The notes under the pieces were generated by a model. That model was given only the letters and a program-made list of their open reading frames with translations. It did no database searches and was not told the DNA's origin. A stretch of DNA of 64,000 nucleotides. Origin: Xiphydria camelus. Its lineage: Eukaryota > Arthropoda > Insecta > Hymenoptera > Xiphydriidae. Position 1 is the stretch's first letter; each line of letters opens with the position of its first letter. Location of the stretch: positions 21,514,909-21,578,908 of the forward strand of contig OY783199.1 of the NCBI GenBank assembly GCA_963678675.1, given 5' to 3'. Below, piece after piece: positions 11,143-22,528 of this stretch. The translations under genes were made by a program, and so were the position numbers.

Positions 11143-11227
11143 CCCTCCATTAGGCGGGAAGATTACCATTGTAATCCACGCCTATTTGAATAGCAAGTCT
11201 AGTAGAATCCACCCGCCTAACGGAGGG
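11143..11227. mobile_element. Small TTAA-type MITE relic (85 bp)
   Basis: CCCTCCATTAGGCGGG on the left matches CCCGCCTAACGGAGGG in inverse on the right. The left flank is TTAA; the right flank is CTAA, probably a mutated target duplication. It resembles the piggyBac-type termini of other elements here. Confidence 0.6.
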
Positions 11228-11326
11228 CTAACTAACAGAATTCGCAATCGATACCCAATTGTCGCTTCGAAGGGGAAAAGCTACTGAGACACTATCAGCG
11301 ATAATTGCAATTCCATCGACTACGTC

Positions 11327-11950
11327 CGGGGAAAACCGTACGTCATTTCAAGTAAAAATAGTAGTATTTGAAAATGTAGTGCTGAAATCAAATAAAAATT
11401 TAGTCAACAGAAATAAAAATTTCCCTGGATCAACGATAACTAAAATATTCGTGTACTTGATTCTAATAAACATATTCATTTAACTTTTGGTTAAGTTAGC
11501 TCTAGTAGAAGTTGCTTTATATTAAGTAAATATATATGTTTACAGTTATTTATTCATTGGTAAGAATACATTTTATCGTCCATAGAAGTAAATTATTTCT
11601 TTGAATTGAATAAATCTTAAATTTCAATTGCACATACAAATGTTTTTCTACTAATAAACCATTTATTTAATTCAATTAAACTTCGTCAGATTAAATATAT
11701 TTGAGTAAAACAAAACTTATTTATTCTAAAATCTATACATTTTTTATATTTCTACTAAACGAAGTACATTGAATCCAATAATGTCTCTGCTCCATTTCTC
11801 AAAGTGGCGGTAGCCAGCAAACCATGCCCTCGCGACGGCGCCGTCGTCGTCGCGAGAGGGCGACCGTTCTCGTCATACAAAAGACATTTTGCATTGATAT
11901 AGGTAGCTGTCACAGGCGGCTCTGGCATACTCCTCTTCTTCGCCTCGTAT
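11327..11950. repeat. Dispersed repeat X, copy 1
   Basis: About 620 bases collinear with 55567..56190: an AT-rich body (GTAGTATTTGAAAATGTAGT, TCGTGTACTTGATTCTAATA) followed by a GC-rich tail with GATATAGGTAGCTGTC and GGCTCTGGCAT. The GC-rich tail appears a third time at 12380..12500. No reading frame is conserved between copies, so it is non-coding. Class unknown. Confidence 0.75.
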
Positions 11951-12379
11951 CATCTTTACTTCGTCGCTTGCTCGCCGCTCTCTATATACTTTTCGCCCTC
12001 ATTGCAAACGCGTTTTTTCGACCACTGACTTCTTTACTCTCTTATCAAAGGGAATAAGTTATAAGTAGGCCATAAGTGATGAAATCGTGAAAATCACTTA
12101 TGTAGCAGTGTTTCATTGTAAGATCGCTCACACGTCATTATTTAAGGTATTAATATGTATGTATGTACATGTACATGCACCGTACGGTATGCAATGATTT
12201 TTTTTTATCGTCGAGGTCACAATAAATCTAATTCATCTTTACTTTTGCAACGTACCGTTAGATGGCCTTTGACGAATGTCATTCTCGAAAGTAAGGAACT
12301 ATTTTCAAAATATAAATTCGTTTCTAATTCTGCGTTCACTTGATTTTACTGTATTGGTTTTGATATCCACGTAATGTTT

Positions 12380-12500
12380 TAGCCAGCAAGCCATGCTCTC
12401 GCGACGGCGCCGCCGGCCGAGCAGTCGCTAGAGGGCGACCGTTCTTGTCATTGATATAGGCAGCCGTCACAGGCGGCTCTGGCATCCTTCTCTTTTGTTC
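12380..12500. repeat. Dispersed repeat X, partial copy (GC-rich tail)
   Basis: Matches the GC-rich tail of the copies at 11327 and 55567 (AGCCAGCAAGCCATGCTCTC, GATATAGGCAGCCGTCACAG, GGCTCTGGCAT). A ~30-base piece of the AT-rich body of the family also appears at 12959..12990, so a broken copy may cover more of this interval. Confidence 0.65.
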
Positions 12501-14457
12501 GCTCACCTCAGCTACGCGGGATCCAAATAAAAAATATATTTCGTATGTATAAATAATTTCTTTTTACTAACTATATAATGTATTTATATTAAATAAGTCT
12601 TTGATTTTATTATAAATAATATTTAAGAGAAATTCGATTTAAACAAATTATATCGTGGATTTAAATATATTATTTATTTGAATTATTTATATTCGGTTGG
12701 CTCACAATGTAAAATAAACATTCAAATATAATATAATATTTAATTCAAATAAATAATATAGCGTCCATATATAAAGAAATTATATATTTAATCTCTCTCT
12801 CTCTTCAAAAAAATTTCGAATGCTAATCAGGAAATAAGTAAATAGGTACTTAATTAATTGAAATTAATTATATCATTGGGATTACGTATTTTTTATGTAA
12901 CTTCAATAAGTTTGATATTTATTTTTAGTATACAGTTTCGTTATCTCAAGTAACCTGCTTTAACTAAACGAACTACATTGAATCAAATAAAAGTACAGTA
13001 TATAGGTTCATATTTAAATAAACGTTTTACATTGGCGCAAATAGGACTTAGTTGTTTTAAACTATATATTTCTCTGGATATAGATTCTTCGCTTGCCACG
13101 TCGACGTCTATAAAATATCGTCGCAACGACAATAACTCCGGACATCAAATGTCGCGGCAGGAACTTCGACCTCGTTCAGTCAAGAATGCATCACGGCGTA
13201 CAACTTTACCGGGCATGTTCCTCCTCGCGAGCGGAGCTCGCTCGATGGTACGAAGAGGGATATGCGTGCAGTCATCAGACCATAGCTGAGAAACTCCCCC
13301 GAGGCTCGTGAATTTTAATCGCTCGCGGACTCGCTAAGTAGCTAATCCCCCGGCGATGATGAACGCGAACGAATAGACTGAGAATCGGACAAAGGCGTCC
13401 TTTCCGAGCCCCCGGACCGTCGGGCGCTAGGGCTATCGGAAAATTAGTAATTCTGTAGACAAAAGGTAATTTATCGAAGTTCCGCCACGAGGGCTATTAG
13501 TATCCCGCTTTTCGGTGCGGTCCGCGAAGAGGGATCCCGCCTCACCGACCGCCGAAGCTAGCCATTCCCTCCACATCCGCTCAGTCAGTTTCATCTGTTC
13601 TTATTAGTTGACAGTGCATCGTGAGGTCAGCAACGGATGGACGGTTCCGTTTATAAGAGGATGGACCGCGATCTGTGTGCGCGCCAGTCAAATTAACCCG
13701 AGAATCACTCAAAGCTCTCCTTTCCCTTTCCCCACTTCCACCTCCTTTAGATCGTCTACCGCTCTAGTTTTGTAGTATATTTGATGACGTTCATCACATC
13801 CATCACGAATTTGCGAGAGTAACTCGAGTGAAATAGAATCAAATGGAAGACAATTGTTTTCTGAAATAATATTACCGAATCGATTATACGTGATAACATT
13901 ACGGCTGCAGTGTTTGTACGTTTACACATATTGCTATTTTTTTTACAAGTAACTAAGAGAGAGGCACTAATTTATTATTCTTTACAAGAGAAAACACCTC
14001 AATTAATATTACTTGATTACTGCATCTATTAATACTTTAGGCATGTATTCTCTCTCCCCTTTCTACCCTCACCTATTATACAACGCGGTATGCCTAGGAC
14101 GATCCGTAGGGGAGATCGAGACAAATTGGCGCAGGAAGTTGACCCTTTGTTAACATGGAAATTAACGTAAACGAGGGGCAAACTTCCTGTGTTGTAGCGG
14201 AGGGGTAAGTGCTATCTGCGGGTTGAAGTAAACTCATTATTCCCGTTTCCTGTACTATTTACTCGCGAGAATGACTGTTTACTCCTCAATCAATGTATCC
14301 AACTGTTTACTTCTTCGCGAGGCGGTCGAATAGACGGATAAGCACGTATATTGAGAGAAATAACCTGGTCAATTTAACCAAAATCTTGGAAACCATGACC
14401 AGACTGTTCGATTAAATATGGATCCTCCATCTGTTTTGTTATACTGACCATTTTCTG
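12501..14457. other. AT-rich then GC-rich non-coding sequence
   Basis: 12501-13000 is very AT-rich. 13130-13700 is CpG-rich, with short frames but no recognised protein. A small imperfect hairpin lies at about 14132-14195 (CAGGAAGTTGACCC with GGGCAAACTTCCTG), next to a GGGGAGATCGAGACAAA text that resembles one end of the GGGGAGAC elements and may be a relic. Confidence 0.5.
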
Positions 14458-14560
14458 GTTAGAATAATTAGACATTTAGTTAGAATAACTAAACATGTAG
14501 TTAGAATAACTACATATTTCGTTCAATTTACTAATATTTGGGTTAGAATAACTAGACACG
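14458..14560. repeat. Short tandem repeat, TTAGAATAACTA units
   Basis: Four degenerate copies of TTAGAATAACTAxACA spaced about 21-40 bases apart, directly before a TTAA element. Possibly target or subterminal sequence of an older element. Confidence 0.7.
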
Positions 14561-14565
14561 TTTAA

Positions 14566-14690
14566 GCCCAGTTCCACAACTCAGGTTTAACTATAATCTC
14601 CAGTTAGTTTCTATGGAGTAGTCAATATCAAAGCTGGTCTCATAGCAACGAACCAAGGATTATAGTTAAACCCGAGTTGTGGAACTGGGC
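14566..14690. mobile_element. TTAA-type MITE, family GCCCAGTTCCACAAC, copy 1
   Basis: Inverted ends GCCCAGTTCCACAACTCAGG and, from the right, GCCCAGTTCCACAACTCGGG, each continuing into TTTAACTATAATC. Both sides are flanked by TTTAA. A second copy lies only 0.5 kb away at 15081. No coding content. Confidence 0.87.
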
Positions 14691-15080
14691 TTTAATCGCA
14701 TGGAGAGAAATTACAAACATTCTGTACATGTAACAGATCACGCGTTGGTCGCTTGGACCAATTCACGTGCGGATGACGTGAATTCAAATGATGAAAGTTC
14801 CAAATGCACAAGATTCATGTGATGAGTATGTGGAGCTCTAGCGTTCGACGCATAAACAACGTCATGCCCTCCGTGCGTGACGTTCATAGGCTCAAACTAT
14901 GAGGTGTCAACTCTACATGCATGTGATTCGTGTTTGCAGAGCAAGAGTGTTGCCTGATGCTGTGAGCTCAGATTCATGCTTTAAATGCTTGTCATTTGAA
15001 CTCCTTTCAAAGCTTGGTATTTTCTAAGCGCTCAGAGAGCTTGCATTTTCTCTTCGTGCAGATATATTTTGTCATTTTAA

Positions 15081-15213
15081 GATCCAGTTCCACAACACAG
15101 GTTTAACTATAATCCTTGATTGGTTGCTATGCTATGGTACCAGCTTTGTGTTATTGGCTACTCCATAACAACTAGCGAGAGATTATAGTTAAAGCTGAGT
15201 CGTGGAACTGAGC
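15081..15213. mobile_element. TTAA-type MITE, family GCCCAGTTCCACAAC, copy 2
   Basis: Starts GATCCAGTTCCACAAC and ends GTGGAACTGAGC, with the same subterminal TTTAACTATAATC as the copy at 14566. TTAA stands on both sides (15077-15080, 15214-15217). More diverged arms than copy 1. Confidence 0.85.
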
Positions 15214-15501
15214 TTAACTAAGTTACTTTTCTTGGTGTATCTGCCGAAACATGCGATAACATCTCCCATGCGACAGTTTCCTGCTGAAGAAACCTTTTCG
15301 CAGTTTCCGCAGTGAGATGGCGTTCTTTGAAAATTCGTGGATGGTTATTGGGAACTGTCGAATGGCGATATGACCTCTGGCGGCGAAAAAACAAACTAGT
15401 TTTAGATTGCAGTTTTGGAGCTTAGCAATGCATTAGAATAGGAGAGTGCACATAATAATTTATTTTTTCGCAAAACGACGTCAGAATTCTTAAAACTACC
15501 A

Positions 15502-15774
15502 GTGAAATCGAAAGGTAGACTTCTTTGCTACGTCCTTGGCTGTCAATGTCGTTTAAATAAAGACAACGTGTCTTTCCATTATTTTACAAAGCCCGGGCAA
15601 ACGTTTCGTGTACACTCCAAACGCGTTTGGAAATTTAGAAAAAATCGATTTTTAGAAAAGTTGATGATAATATTAAAAATAAAATCAGTTACGCCGTATG
15701 TCAAAGTGTATTCGCGTCATTTTTCGAGTGCTAATTATATTTCCGTTGCCTATGCATATACATGCTTAACCTAA
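15502..15774 (+). pseudogene. Degenerate THAP-domain fragment
   Basis: The frame carries the zinc-binding pattern of a THAP DNA-binding domain: C-x4-C (CYVLGC), then NKDNVSFHYF, a tryptophan in RVWKF, and late in the frame VYSRHFSSANYI, which aligns with the usual VCSxHFxxxDFI. The second zinc-cysteine pair is damaged because the C of VCS is Y here, so the metal site is probably lost. No AVPT-like box or further domain follows. THAP domains occur in P-type transposases and in host regulators; the isolated, mutated fragment in a repeat-rich setting suggests a transposon relic. The start is uncertain. The domain call is from pattern recognition only. Confidence 0.5.
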
Positions 15775-16467
15775 ATGTTTACTCCAAAATAGTTATTCTT
15801 CAGATGTTCCAGCTTCCAAGAGATTTTAAAACACGCTCTCCTTCAAGGAAGTTCCTATTACCCGGTTTTGTATTCGCCCAAAGGCAAATTTCACATTAAT
15901 ATTAATCATATTTTACGTAAAAACTACTTTTAACTCATTGAAATACATTGAACCTGCACTTTTAAAGCCGCCATATTAATTTTAGCTCCGCCCATAAGAC
16001 AGTTCTCAATAGACGAAGGATCAGGGGGGAGCCGTGGACGGACACAAACTGCGCGCGAAAGTCGAGGCACGATATTCAGCGAGGGGTAGTTTCACGTGGT
16101 CAGTTGAGGTCGAAAGCATGAGCAGGGTATTCGGGAGGTAAGCGGGAAGGGGGTGCGATCGATCTCGACCGTAATCAAGCCAGGCGTATCCCGTCCAACC
16201 AGATTCGTCTAACCCTCGTCTAGCCTCAGGTTTCGCCCCCGCGCTTATAAACGTTTAAAGACAAAAAGCCACGGTATATTTGGGGGAAGAAGAGGGTGGC
16301 ACGCGGGTCGATACAAGAAACCTTGTATTACGAGGACGAGACTAATTAAACGTCGCGCTGGAGGTGTAACCCGTTGGTATGATCGATGACATATGAGACT
16401 CCTTTGATTGTTGGAATCGTTAAATCAATTTAGAGGTCCTAGCGAGAACTATAACCCTTCCAAAAAC
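15775..16467. other. No gene seen
   Basis: Nothing recognised; GC-richer around 16020-16330. Confidence 0.5.
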
Positions 16468-16734
16468 AAATCGTCATCGGTTTAGGAATATCTCCTATGT
16501 GTGCACATTTTACCGATTCTGCGATTTTACTATATTTAGTATCAGAAAGTTGATCCACACTGTTTGGTAATATCACCTATGTGCCACATAACTTAAAATG
16601 TTTAACATTCAATAATAAATTAAACATATTTAGATTTTAATAAAATTAATAACATTTTTTGTTCGCTTCCTATAAAGATTTCGCTTCCTTAGGTTATTTG
16701 CACATAGGAGATATTCCTGAACCAACGACGAAAT
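16468..16734. mobile_element. Inverted-repeat element (ATATCTCCTATGTG family)
   Basis: The left arm TCGTCATCGGTTTAGGAATA continues TCTCCTATGTG; the right arm returns CACATAGGAGATATTCC...AACGACGA. Arms are about 40 bases with an AT-rich middle. MITE-like, no coding content. Confidence 0.75.
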
Positions 16735-16891
16735 AAGGATTCGAGATATCAAAGTATTTTAACGATTTCTCTATATTGGCTCCGTGCATGACCGTACAAA
16801 TATTCCTCGTAGTTATGTGTAGTAGTACCTATACATGCAGGTACACGAAATTCCGCTAGACGAGATAGAGGGCACTCTGGCAGAGTGCATC

Positions 16892-17268
16892 TACAGAGGG
16901 TCCGGACTTGGATCTGCAACATAGCAAATATATAGTGCATGCAGTTTTGTAGAAGTATAGATGATGAGCGTCATCGTTGATTGGGCGTGGTGGGTAGGAG
17001 AGATTAAGCAGGATCAATAACTGTCAGTGATGAAACTTTCAAACTGAAGTAGGTATATACACCTGATTCTAACCAGAACTAGAGTAAAGTCTGGTAATAA
17101 TCAGTCGTACCTACTTCAGTTTAAGAGTTTTATCGTTACAGTTGCGGATCCTGCTTAACCTCTCCTACCCACGATGACCAATCAACGATGGCGTTCATCA
17201 TCTATACTTCCACAAAATCGTCTATATTGTATTTGTTATGTTGCAGATCCAAGTCGGCACCCTCTGTA
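16892..17268. mobile_element. Foldback element of about 380 bp
   Basis: Long imperfect inverted repeat. Left TACAGAGGGTCCGGACTTGG and right, read inward, TACAGAGGGTGCCGACTTGG; arms continue through GAAGTATAGATGATGA and TAGGAGAG to meet near 17080. No transposase. The right end borders TA. Confidence 0.8.
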
Positions 17269-18892
17269 TACTAAGATTGAGAGCCACGAGAAATAGTTGT
17301 GATGGTCATGCACAGAGCGAATAGGAGATTAGCGATTCAGCGGTCTCATTATAAAATTATTCGATTTTTTTCTTCTTTCGAATCGCAAAAATTGTCATCG
17401 ACTTGGCATTAAAAATATTGCACGTATTATAATCTTAATTGCAGTGATAATAATTTATTTTATTTCACTTATAATTTGTTATGAACGTAGCGCAAGTACC
17501 TCCAAAGTAATTACACTTATTACACAGATCGATATGGTGTAATCAGTTGCTACAATTATTAATAAAATATTGTTATCTCTACATAGGAGGTAGTCCCAGT
17601 TGATAATAACGACTAGAAGCCAATCAAAATGTTTGATATCATCAAATTTTCCCCTGCTATATTTAAATAACAGCATCTACAACCATATTTCTCTCATGCA
17701 CTCTGAAAAAGTGTATCAAAAAGTACTTTATAAATAATTATAAATTCTAGCCGATAGCGATTTTATCACGCCATATTAAACCCGCTACACTTTATTGCAC
17801 CCTTCCAACTTTCAGCCACGATTGCCAATCTCAATCGGTAATGGCAACCATTTCTCCGGCCATTTTAATATTGCGCCGCACTTTTACAGTTAAATCATCT
17901 GTGGTCTATCCGGCATCCCCCGAATCTGCAGCATACCTAGACTACCATCGGCACTCCACGCGATTCGTATCATCGAGCGTTGTACGCGCACGGAAACCGT
18001 GCGAAAGTATCGGCCACCCGCCGAAGCTTCATCGCGCGAACTGCAAGGGGATCCCCCGATTATTATAACCAATCGGCGAAGCGGGTATCGCTTGGCGAAT
18101 ATCCGGGGTACCTGCTGCAGGAGTAACGGCGCGAATTTCGTATTCCGCCGAGCTTCCGCGCGTTTCGGAGTTAAACTAAGTGCAGTTTGCGCTCACCGGC
18201 CGTCATAACCCTGGGTGTATCGGGGCGATTGGGATACGTGCCACATCGGCCGCACATACATATATCTGGGTCACGGGGCATATTCCGCGCGCTACCCCGA
18301 CCTTCGGCATGAAATTAGATGCCCGCCATTCCCGTCATAGCATCCCATAGCAGTATATGCATAACAAACGCTTTTACGGGCGAGGGAAATATATCTAATA
18401 CGCCTCGCCAGTGGTATATCGGTAGTTACGGTAACGGCTGGTTTATGCAGCGGACTTAACCCTCGCTTTAGTCCTAATTCTAATGTAACTAGTTTCTGAA
18501 TGGTTTATAGACGGACTCGCGCGTCAATTGTTCGTGAATTAGAGCATTAAGCTGACTAGGGAGCGTGCACAAATGACTTAAGGGTTTTAGGGAGAGAGGG
18601 TTGTCAAACGATTTCTTCCGAATTCTTACGAGGAGGGAAGGAGATTTAATCCAGATCTTTTATGTAGGACAGTGATATTCGATTTTTATATAAATTGACG
18701 AGTCGAATGCACTTTATAAATACCTATTTATTTTCTTATTTAATAAATTGCCGACACTTCTTTCGCTTAAGTGCTATGAAAACGAAATTTTAGGTAAGAA
18801 GAACAGGAGGGAGGGATTGTCAAAAATCTTATGTTTTCTTATAAAGACGAGAAGAAGAGGAGAAGGGGGAATCCGCATAAAATACCTTACGT
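17269..18892. other. No gene seen; GC-rich block 17.8-18.5 kb
   Basis: 17840-18500 is CpG-rich and non-repetitive within the window, with overlapping short frames on both strands but no recognisable domain. Possibly host regulatory or intronic sequence; this is inference. Confidence 0.45.
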
Positions 18893-19157
18893 AATTTGTA
18901 GCATATGGAAGTAAAATCCGGGCTAAGTGCCAGAATATGAAAAATTGAGTTAAGTGCTAAAAAGTGGACTATGTGACAACCCCAATACGCTGTAAAAAAT
19001 GGGCTATGTCTTGATCCTTCAAAATCTAGTTCAAATAATTGCCACAAGAATCTTGCTTGCTGCAAAGCTTACTTGCTTGCTTGCTTTCAGAACTGCATAT
19101 CTCAAAACTTGCTTTTTGGCACTTTTAGCCCGGATTTTACTTCCATGCTACATTTGT
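18893..19157. mobile_element. Inverted-repeat element (GTAGCATGGAAGTAAAATCC)
   Basis: The left arm TTTGTAGCATATGGAAGTAA, through CCGGGCTAAGTGCC, matches the right arm in inverse near 19120-19157. The middle is about 190 bases. No coding content. Confidence 0.75.
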
Positions 19158-19768
19158 GCATGCTCCTGTGCGGTTGCAATTAGGGCTAGGACGATTGCGT
19201 TAAAGCGAGTGTAATAAATGGCATTTGGCATATTTTTTAATAGGAGTTTCAAATTCGTCGATTTTTCTTGAACTTTAGTATCGAAATCTTCGGATTTCTT
19301 TTGCAGTATCCGGCGAAGTGTTCTAAAGGTTATTGTTTCTAATTTATATATTTTTTGTCGTGATTGTTAAATTCCAGGTTCGAAGTGGACTTTGCTTTAT
19401 TTTATACATAAACTGTAAAAATATAACTTTAGCAACTATTCCATTAGCTGCAGTATAGCGATACGATTAATTTCTGCAGGAATATTTCTGATTGCAGAGC
19501 TCTTCTCAGTTCCTGAAATAGCACAGAAGAAAAACATTTTATACCATGGTGTTAAAAAATCGATAGATTTAAATTCCTATTATATTAATATTTCCCTATT
19601 TAGTTTAATGACAGCTTAAGTATATCAAGCTTCTTCGTTGTTCATGTTTTCGAAAGAGCTGGCTTTAAAGCGATTAAGTGCTTCATGTCCCCTTTCTTCT
19701 TTTCACAATGAGGACAATGATAGAATATAAATATATATCATATATCGAATCTCGCCGATAATTATGTA

Positions 19769-20501
19769 CAGGGTCCGGCAGGAAGGTATGGTATTTTTTA
19801 AAAGAGTGACAGACGCTTGTTTTTGAACGAATTAAAAAATCTATTGTTTTTAGACATTAATCGCATATTGTCATTGTAGAATACATAACATAATATACAG
19901 CTGTAAAAAATCACTTTAGTTAGGTGGCGTCCATTTTTTGTCGAGGCATTCTTGTAGACGGATGGCAAAATCATCCATACTCCTTTCGAGCACGGCACGA
20001 GAAATCGTTTCAATTTCGCGCGTTATGGTTTCGGAAAGATCCTCAAGAGTTCGCGGTTTGCCTATGTATACTTTCGATTTTGAGTAGCCCCATAACAAGT
20101 AGTCACAAGGTGACAAGTCTGGTGACCGGTGAGGCCATTCCGAATTCCCACGCAACGAAATCAGGCGTCCAGGGAAATGTTCCTTTAAAAAGTTCATCGT
20201 TGCCCTTGACGTATGGCAAGTCGCCCCATCTTGTTGGAACCAAACTGTGTTGAGGTTAATGCGTCGCCATGTCGACCAACATTAAAATGGTTCCGAAATC
20301 GTCGCTGTGTGAGCACCACATAACGACCAGTTTCAATGAAAGTGTTGTAAATAAACACACGATGCGCCACAGACCACGGCTCCATGGCTATTGAAATGGC
20401 ATCCGGCAACGAGTTGATATCAACCATCCTGAAAACATTCGCTCCACACAAGCGCGCATAACAGTCGTCTCAAAAACACCATACCTCCCTGCCGGACCCT
20501 G
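19769..20501 (-). mobile_element. Internally deleted DD41D mariner-like transposon
   Basis: Termini CAGGGTCCGGCAGGAAGGTA and its inverse, flanked by TA (19767-19768 and 20502-20503). On the minus strand the N-terminal helix-turn-helix region begins at the Met at about 20385 (MEPWSVAHRVFIYNTF, then RRFRNHFNVGRHG). It is joined out of frame to the C-terminal catalytic part (about 20250 to 19919). That part holds VWFQQDGATCHT (D codon 20228-20230) and RSPDLSPCDYLLWG (D codon 20102-20104), 41 residues apart, the spacing of rosa-type mariners. The middle of the gene, with the first catalytic aspartate, is missing. At 733 bp it is about half the usual size and cannot encode a working transposase. 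Confidence 0.92.
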
Positions 20502-20503
20502 TA

Positions 20504-21943
20504 TAAGGAAAAGGGACTCAGAAATGGATCTAAGCTCGAAGGAGCCATATCGAACGCATTCCAATATTAATAATTCCTTCACCTCCGAAAATTCATCTCT
20601 CCCCTTTGCAACCCCCTGCGCTCTTCCGTGTCCAGCCTCAGCGAGCGAGCGAATGAAGAACCGTCGAAGATTCACCTTCCCCCTCAATATCTATCCCCCC
20701 ACTCTACCTTTTCATCCCCCAAGCCCTCTTCCATCCCCGAGCAAACGCCATTCTAATTCCAACTTTGCACTTTCGCGTCTCCCCCGGGCGGCCTTCATTC
20801 GCAAATTCCGTACATATACCGTTGGACGTAGGTATTACCTAAACCTGTCGGCGTTCCGCAAGCAACGACCCCACTGCGTAGAGTCGTAGGAACGCGATGC
20901 GTGTCCGCTTAATTGAATTTCGTTCGGCCCGGTTAATACCACGAGGGGGGGGGGTGACTATTCAAGCCCGCGCTCACGTCGAGGTACGGCCGGTAAGCCG
21001 CGCAGGGTGCACGGATACGCGAGGGCGGGTTATGGTGCACACGACCAATCGTAAAACGTTTAATAAAATCCGACGGTGATAAAACGAAACACCGTTTGAT
21101 GTTCGTCGGCAATGAACGGTCGGGCGGAGTTGATTTCATATTGTGTTTGCAGTAAAATTATTTTATGCCCATCTCTCTCTACCTGGCGCTGGCAGTTAAT
21201 ACCTCGCCAACGACCGATTATGTGTTATAATTCATTATAAATTGCGCCTCTCTGCGCGCGTCCGCGCTAGCGAGCATTTGATCGAGCCGGGATGGATAGG
21301 GGTGGCTTTCACCATCGGCGGCACCGTGCTGCAGCGCGCGAGTAGGTTCGATTGGCGGCGCGTTGGTTTCGCTATCACCGACGAGTCGAGTTCGCGCTCT
21401 CGGGATCGATAAATTCGCGCGGGGGTCTCGAGCGATTATTTTTTTTGAGACAAGGAGAGAACGGGCCTCCCCTCTCGTTCTTTCGCGGATCGTAGACGGC
21501 GTAACGGCTTGTACACGACCGCGCGCGAACGGAACGAGATTCCGGCTGTAGTAATTTAAGACATTCCATTCCGACGAGGCGCGACACTTTCGACGTGGAA
21601 TCTCGTCGTGCGATTAATTAAAGAGGCGAATCGACAAGTATGCGGAAGACGTGGAGAGAAAGAGAAAGAGAGAGAGAGAGACGGGGAGAGGCCATTTATT
21701 AGCGTCCACCGACAGGCGTTCGAGGTACCGTCGGGACGGAGAGTCGATTACAATTTTATTCTACGCGAAGTCATGAATGTGGGGATGAGTTGCGTAGATC
21801 GAGGAATCTTGTTCGCTTTGTTACTAGCCTAGTAGTTCGTTTCATTTTAATAAGATTTAGGTACTTGAATCGAATAGAGATGCTTTTTTAATACAGATCG
21901 AGCGAAAATAATTTGTTCAATTACGCGAATTTTTATTTAGACG
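20504..21943. other. GC-rich block, no gene seen
   Basis: CpG-rich, with short frames on both strands (the longest about 120 codons) that match nothing I know. Contains a G run (20945-20954) and a GA-rich tract (21661-21681). Confidence 0.45.
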
Positions 21944-22528
21944 ATATCGCGTTATTAATGCCAAAAGGACGTATGCGCCAAAAAGTACTGTTATAATGCC
22001 AAAAGAGCGTCTACATTTTCTTTTCATTCAATTTGTCTAAATACGAGTAAATGAAGTGAAAAAAATTGGGAACTTAAAAGCAAAAGGACGCATAGGATAT
22101 ATGTGGAGGTGTTTTTCAAAAAGCGTTATTTCCACTTGGTATATTTTTGCAGGAAAGCAAGAAAACTGTAGCACTATGTCATGTAGAGCGCGATGCCACC
22201 TGTACCTCAGTAGACGAAGTTTTTGGAAATAACGCTTTTTGAAAAACACCTCGACATATGGTCGATACGCCTTTTTGGCATTAAGTTTCTTTAAAAATCA
22301 CGCAAATTAATGCTATAAGGACGTAACCAAAAGGACATATCGACCATATCCTATACGTATATACTTATGCTTTTAATTTTTCAAATTTTTATTATACCTT
22401 TTGAGGACTTCCTTGGCGTATTTTTATCAATTGCGAGAACACATTTTTTTGTAAGCCTTTTTGACCCTGATAACGCCAAAAAGGCGTTAAGTGGCATATA
22501 CAACCTTCTGACATTAGCGACGCGATAT
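21944..22528. mobile_element. Dispersed TIR element TTAATGCCAAAAGGACGTAT, copy 1 (interrupted)
   Basis: Ends TATCGCGTTATTAATGCCAA and, from the right, TATCGCGTCGCTAATGTCAG are inverted repeats flanked by TA-rich sequence. Variants of GCCAAAAGGxCGTATGCG recur inside in both orientations. A second copy lies at 34775..35182. This copy is split by a 157-bp hairpin at 22100..22256 that the second copy lacks. No coding content. Confidence 0.82.
22100..22256. mobile_element. 157-bp hairpin MITE nested in another repeat
   Basis: Arms begin TGTGGAGGTGTTTTTCAAAA and continue AGCGTTATTTCC; the inverse is at the right end. The target TA is duplicated (22098-22099 and 22257-22258). The second copy of the host repeat (near 34938) shows the uninterrupted text GCATAGGATATGGTCG. 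The terminus GAGGTGTTTT is shared with the element at 38805. Confidence 0.88.

Noticed and set aside
14107..14200. Possible further GGGGAGAC element near 14107
   Set aside because: Only one end-like text and a weak hairpin; no matching second end or TA pair.
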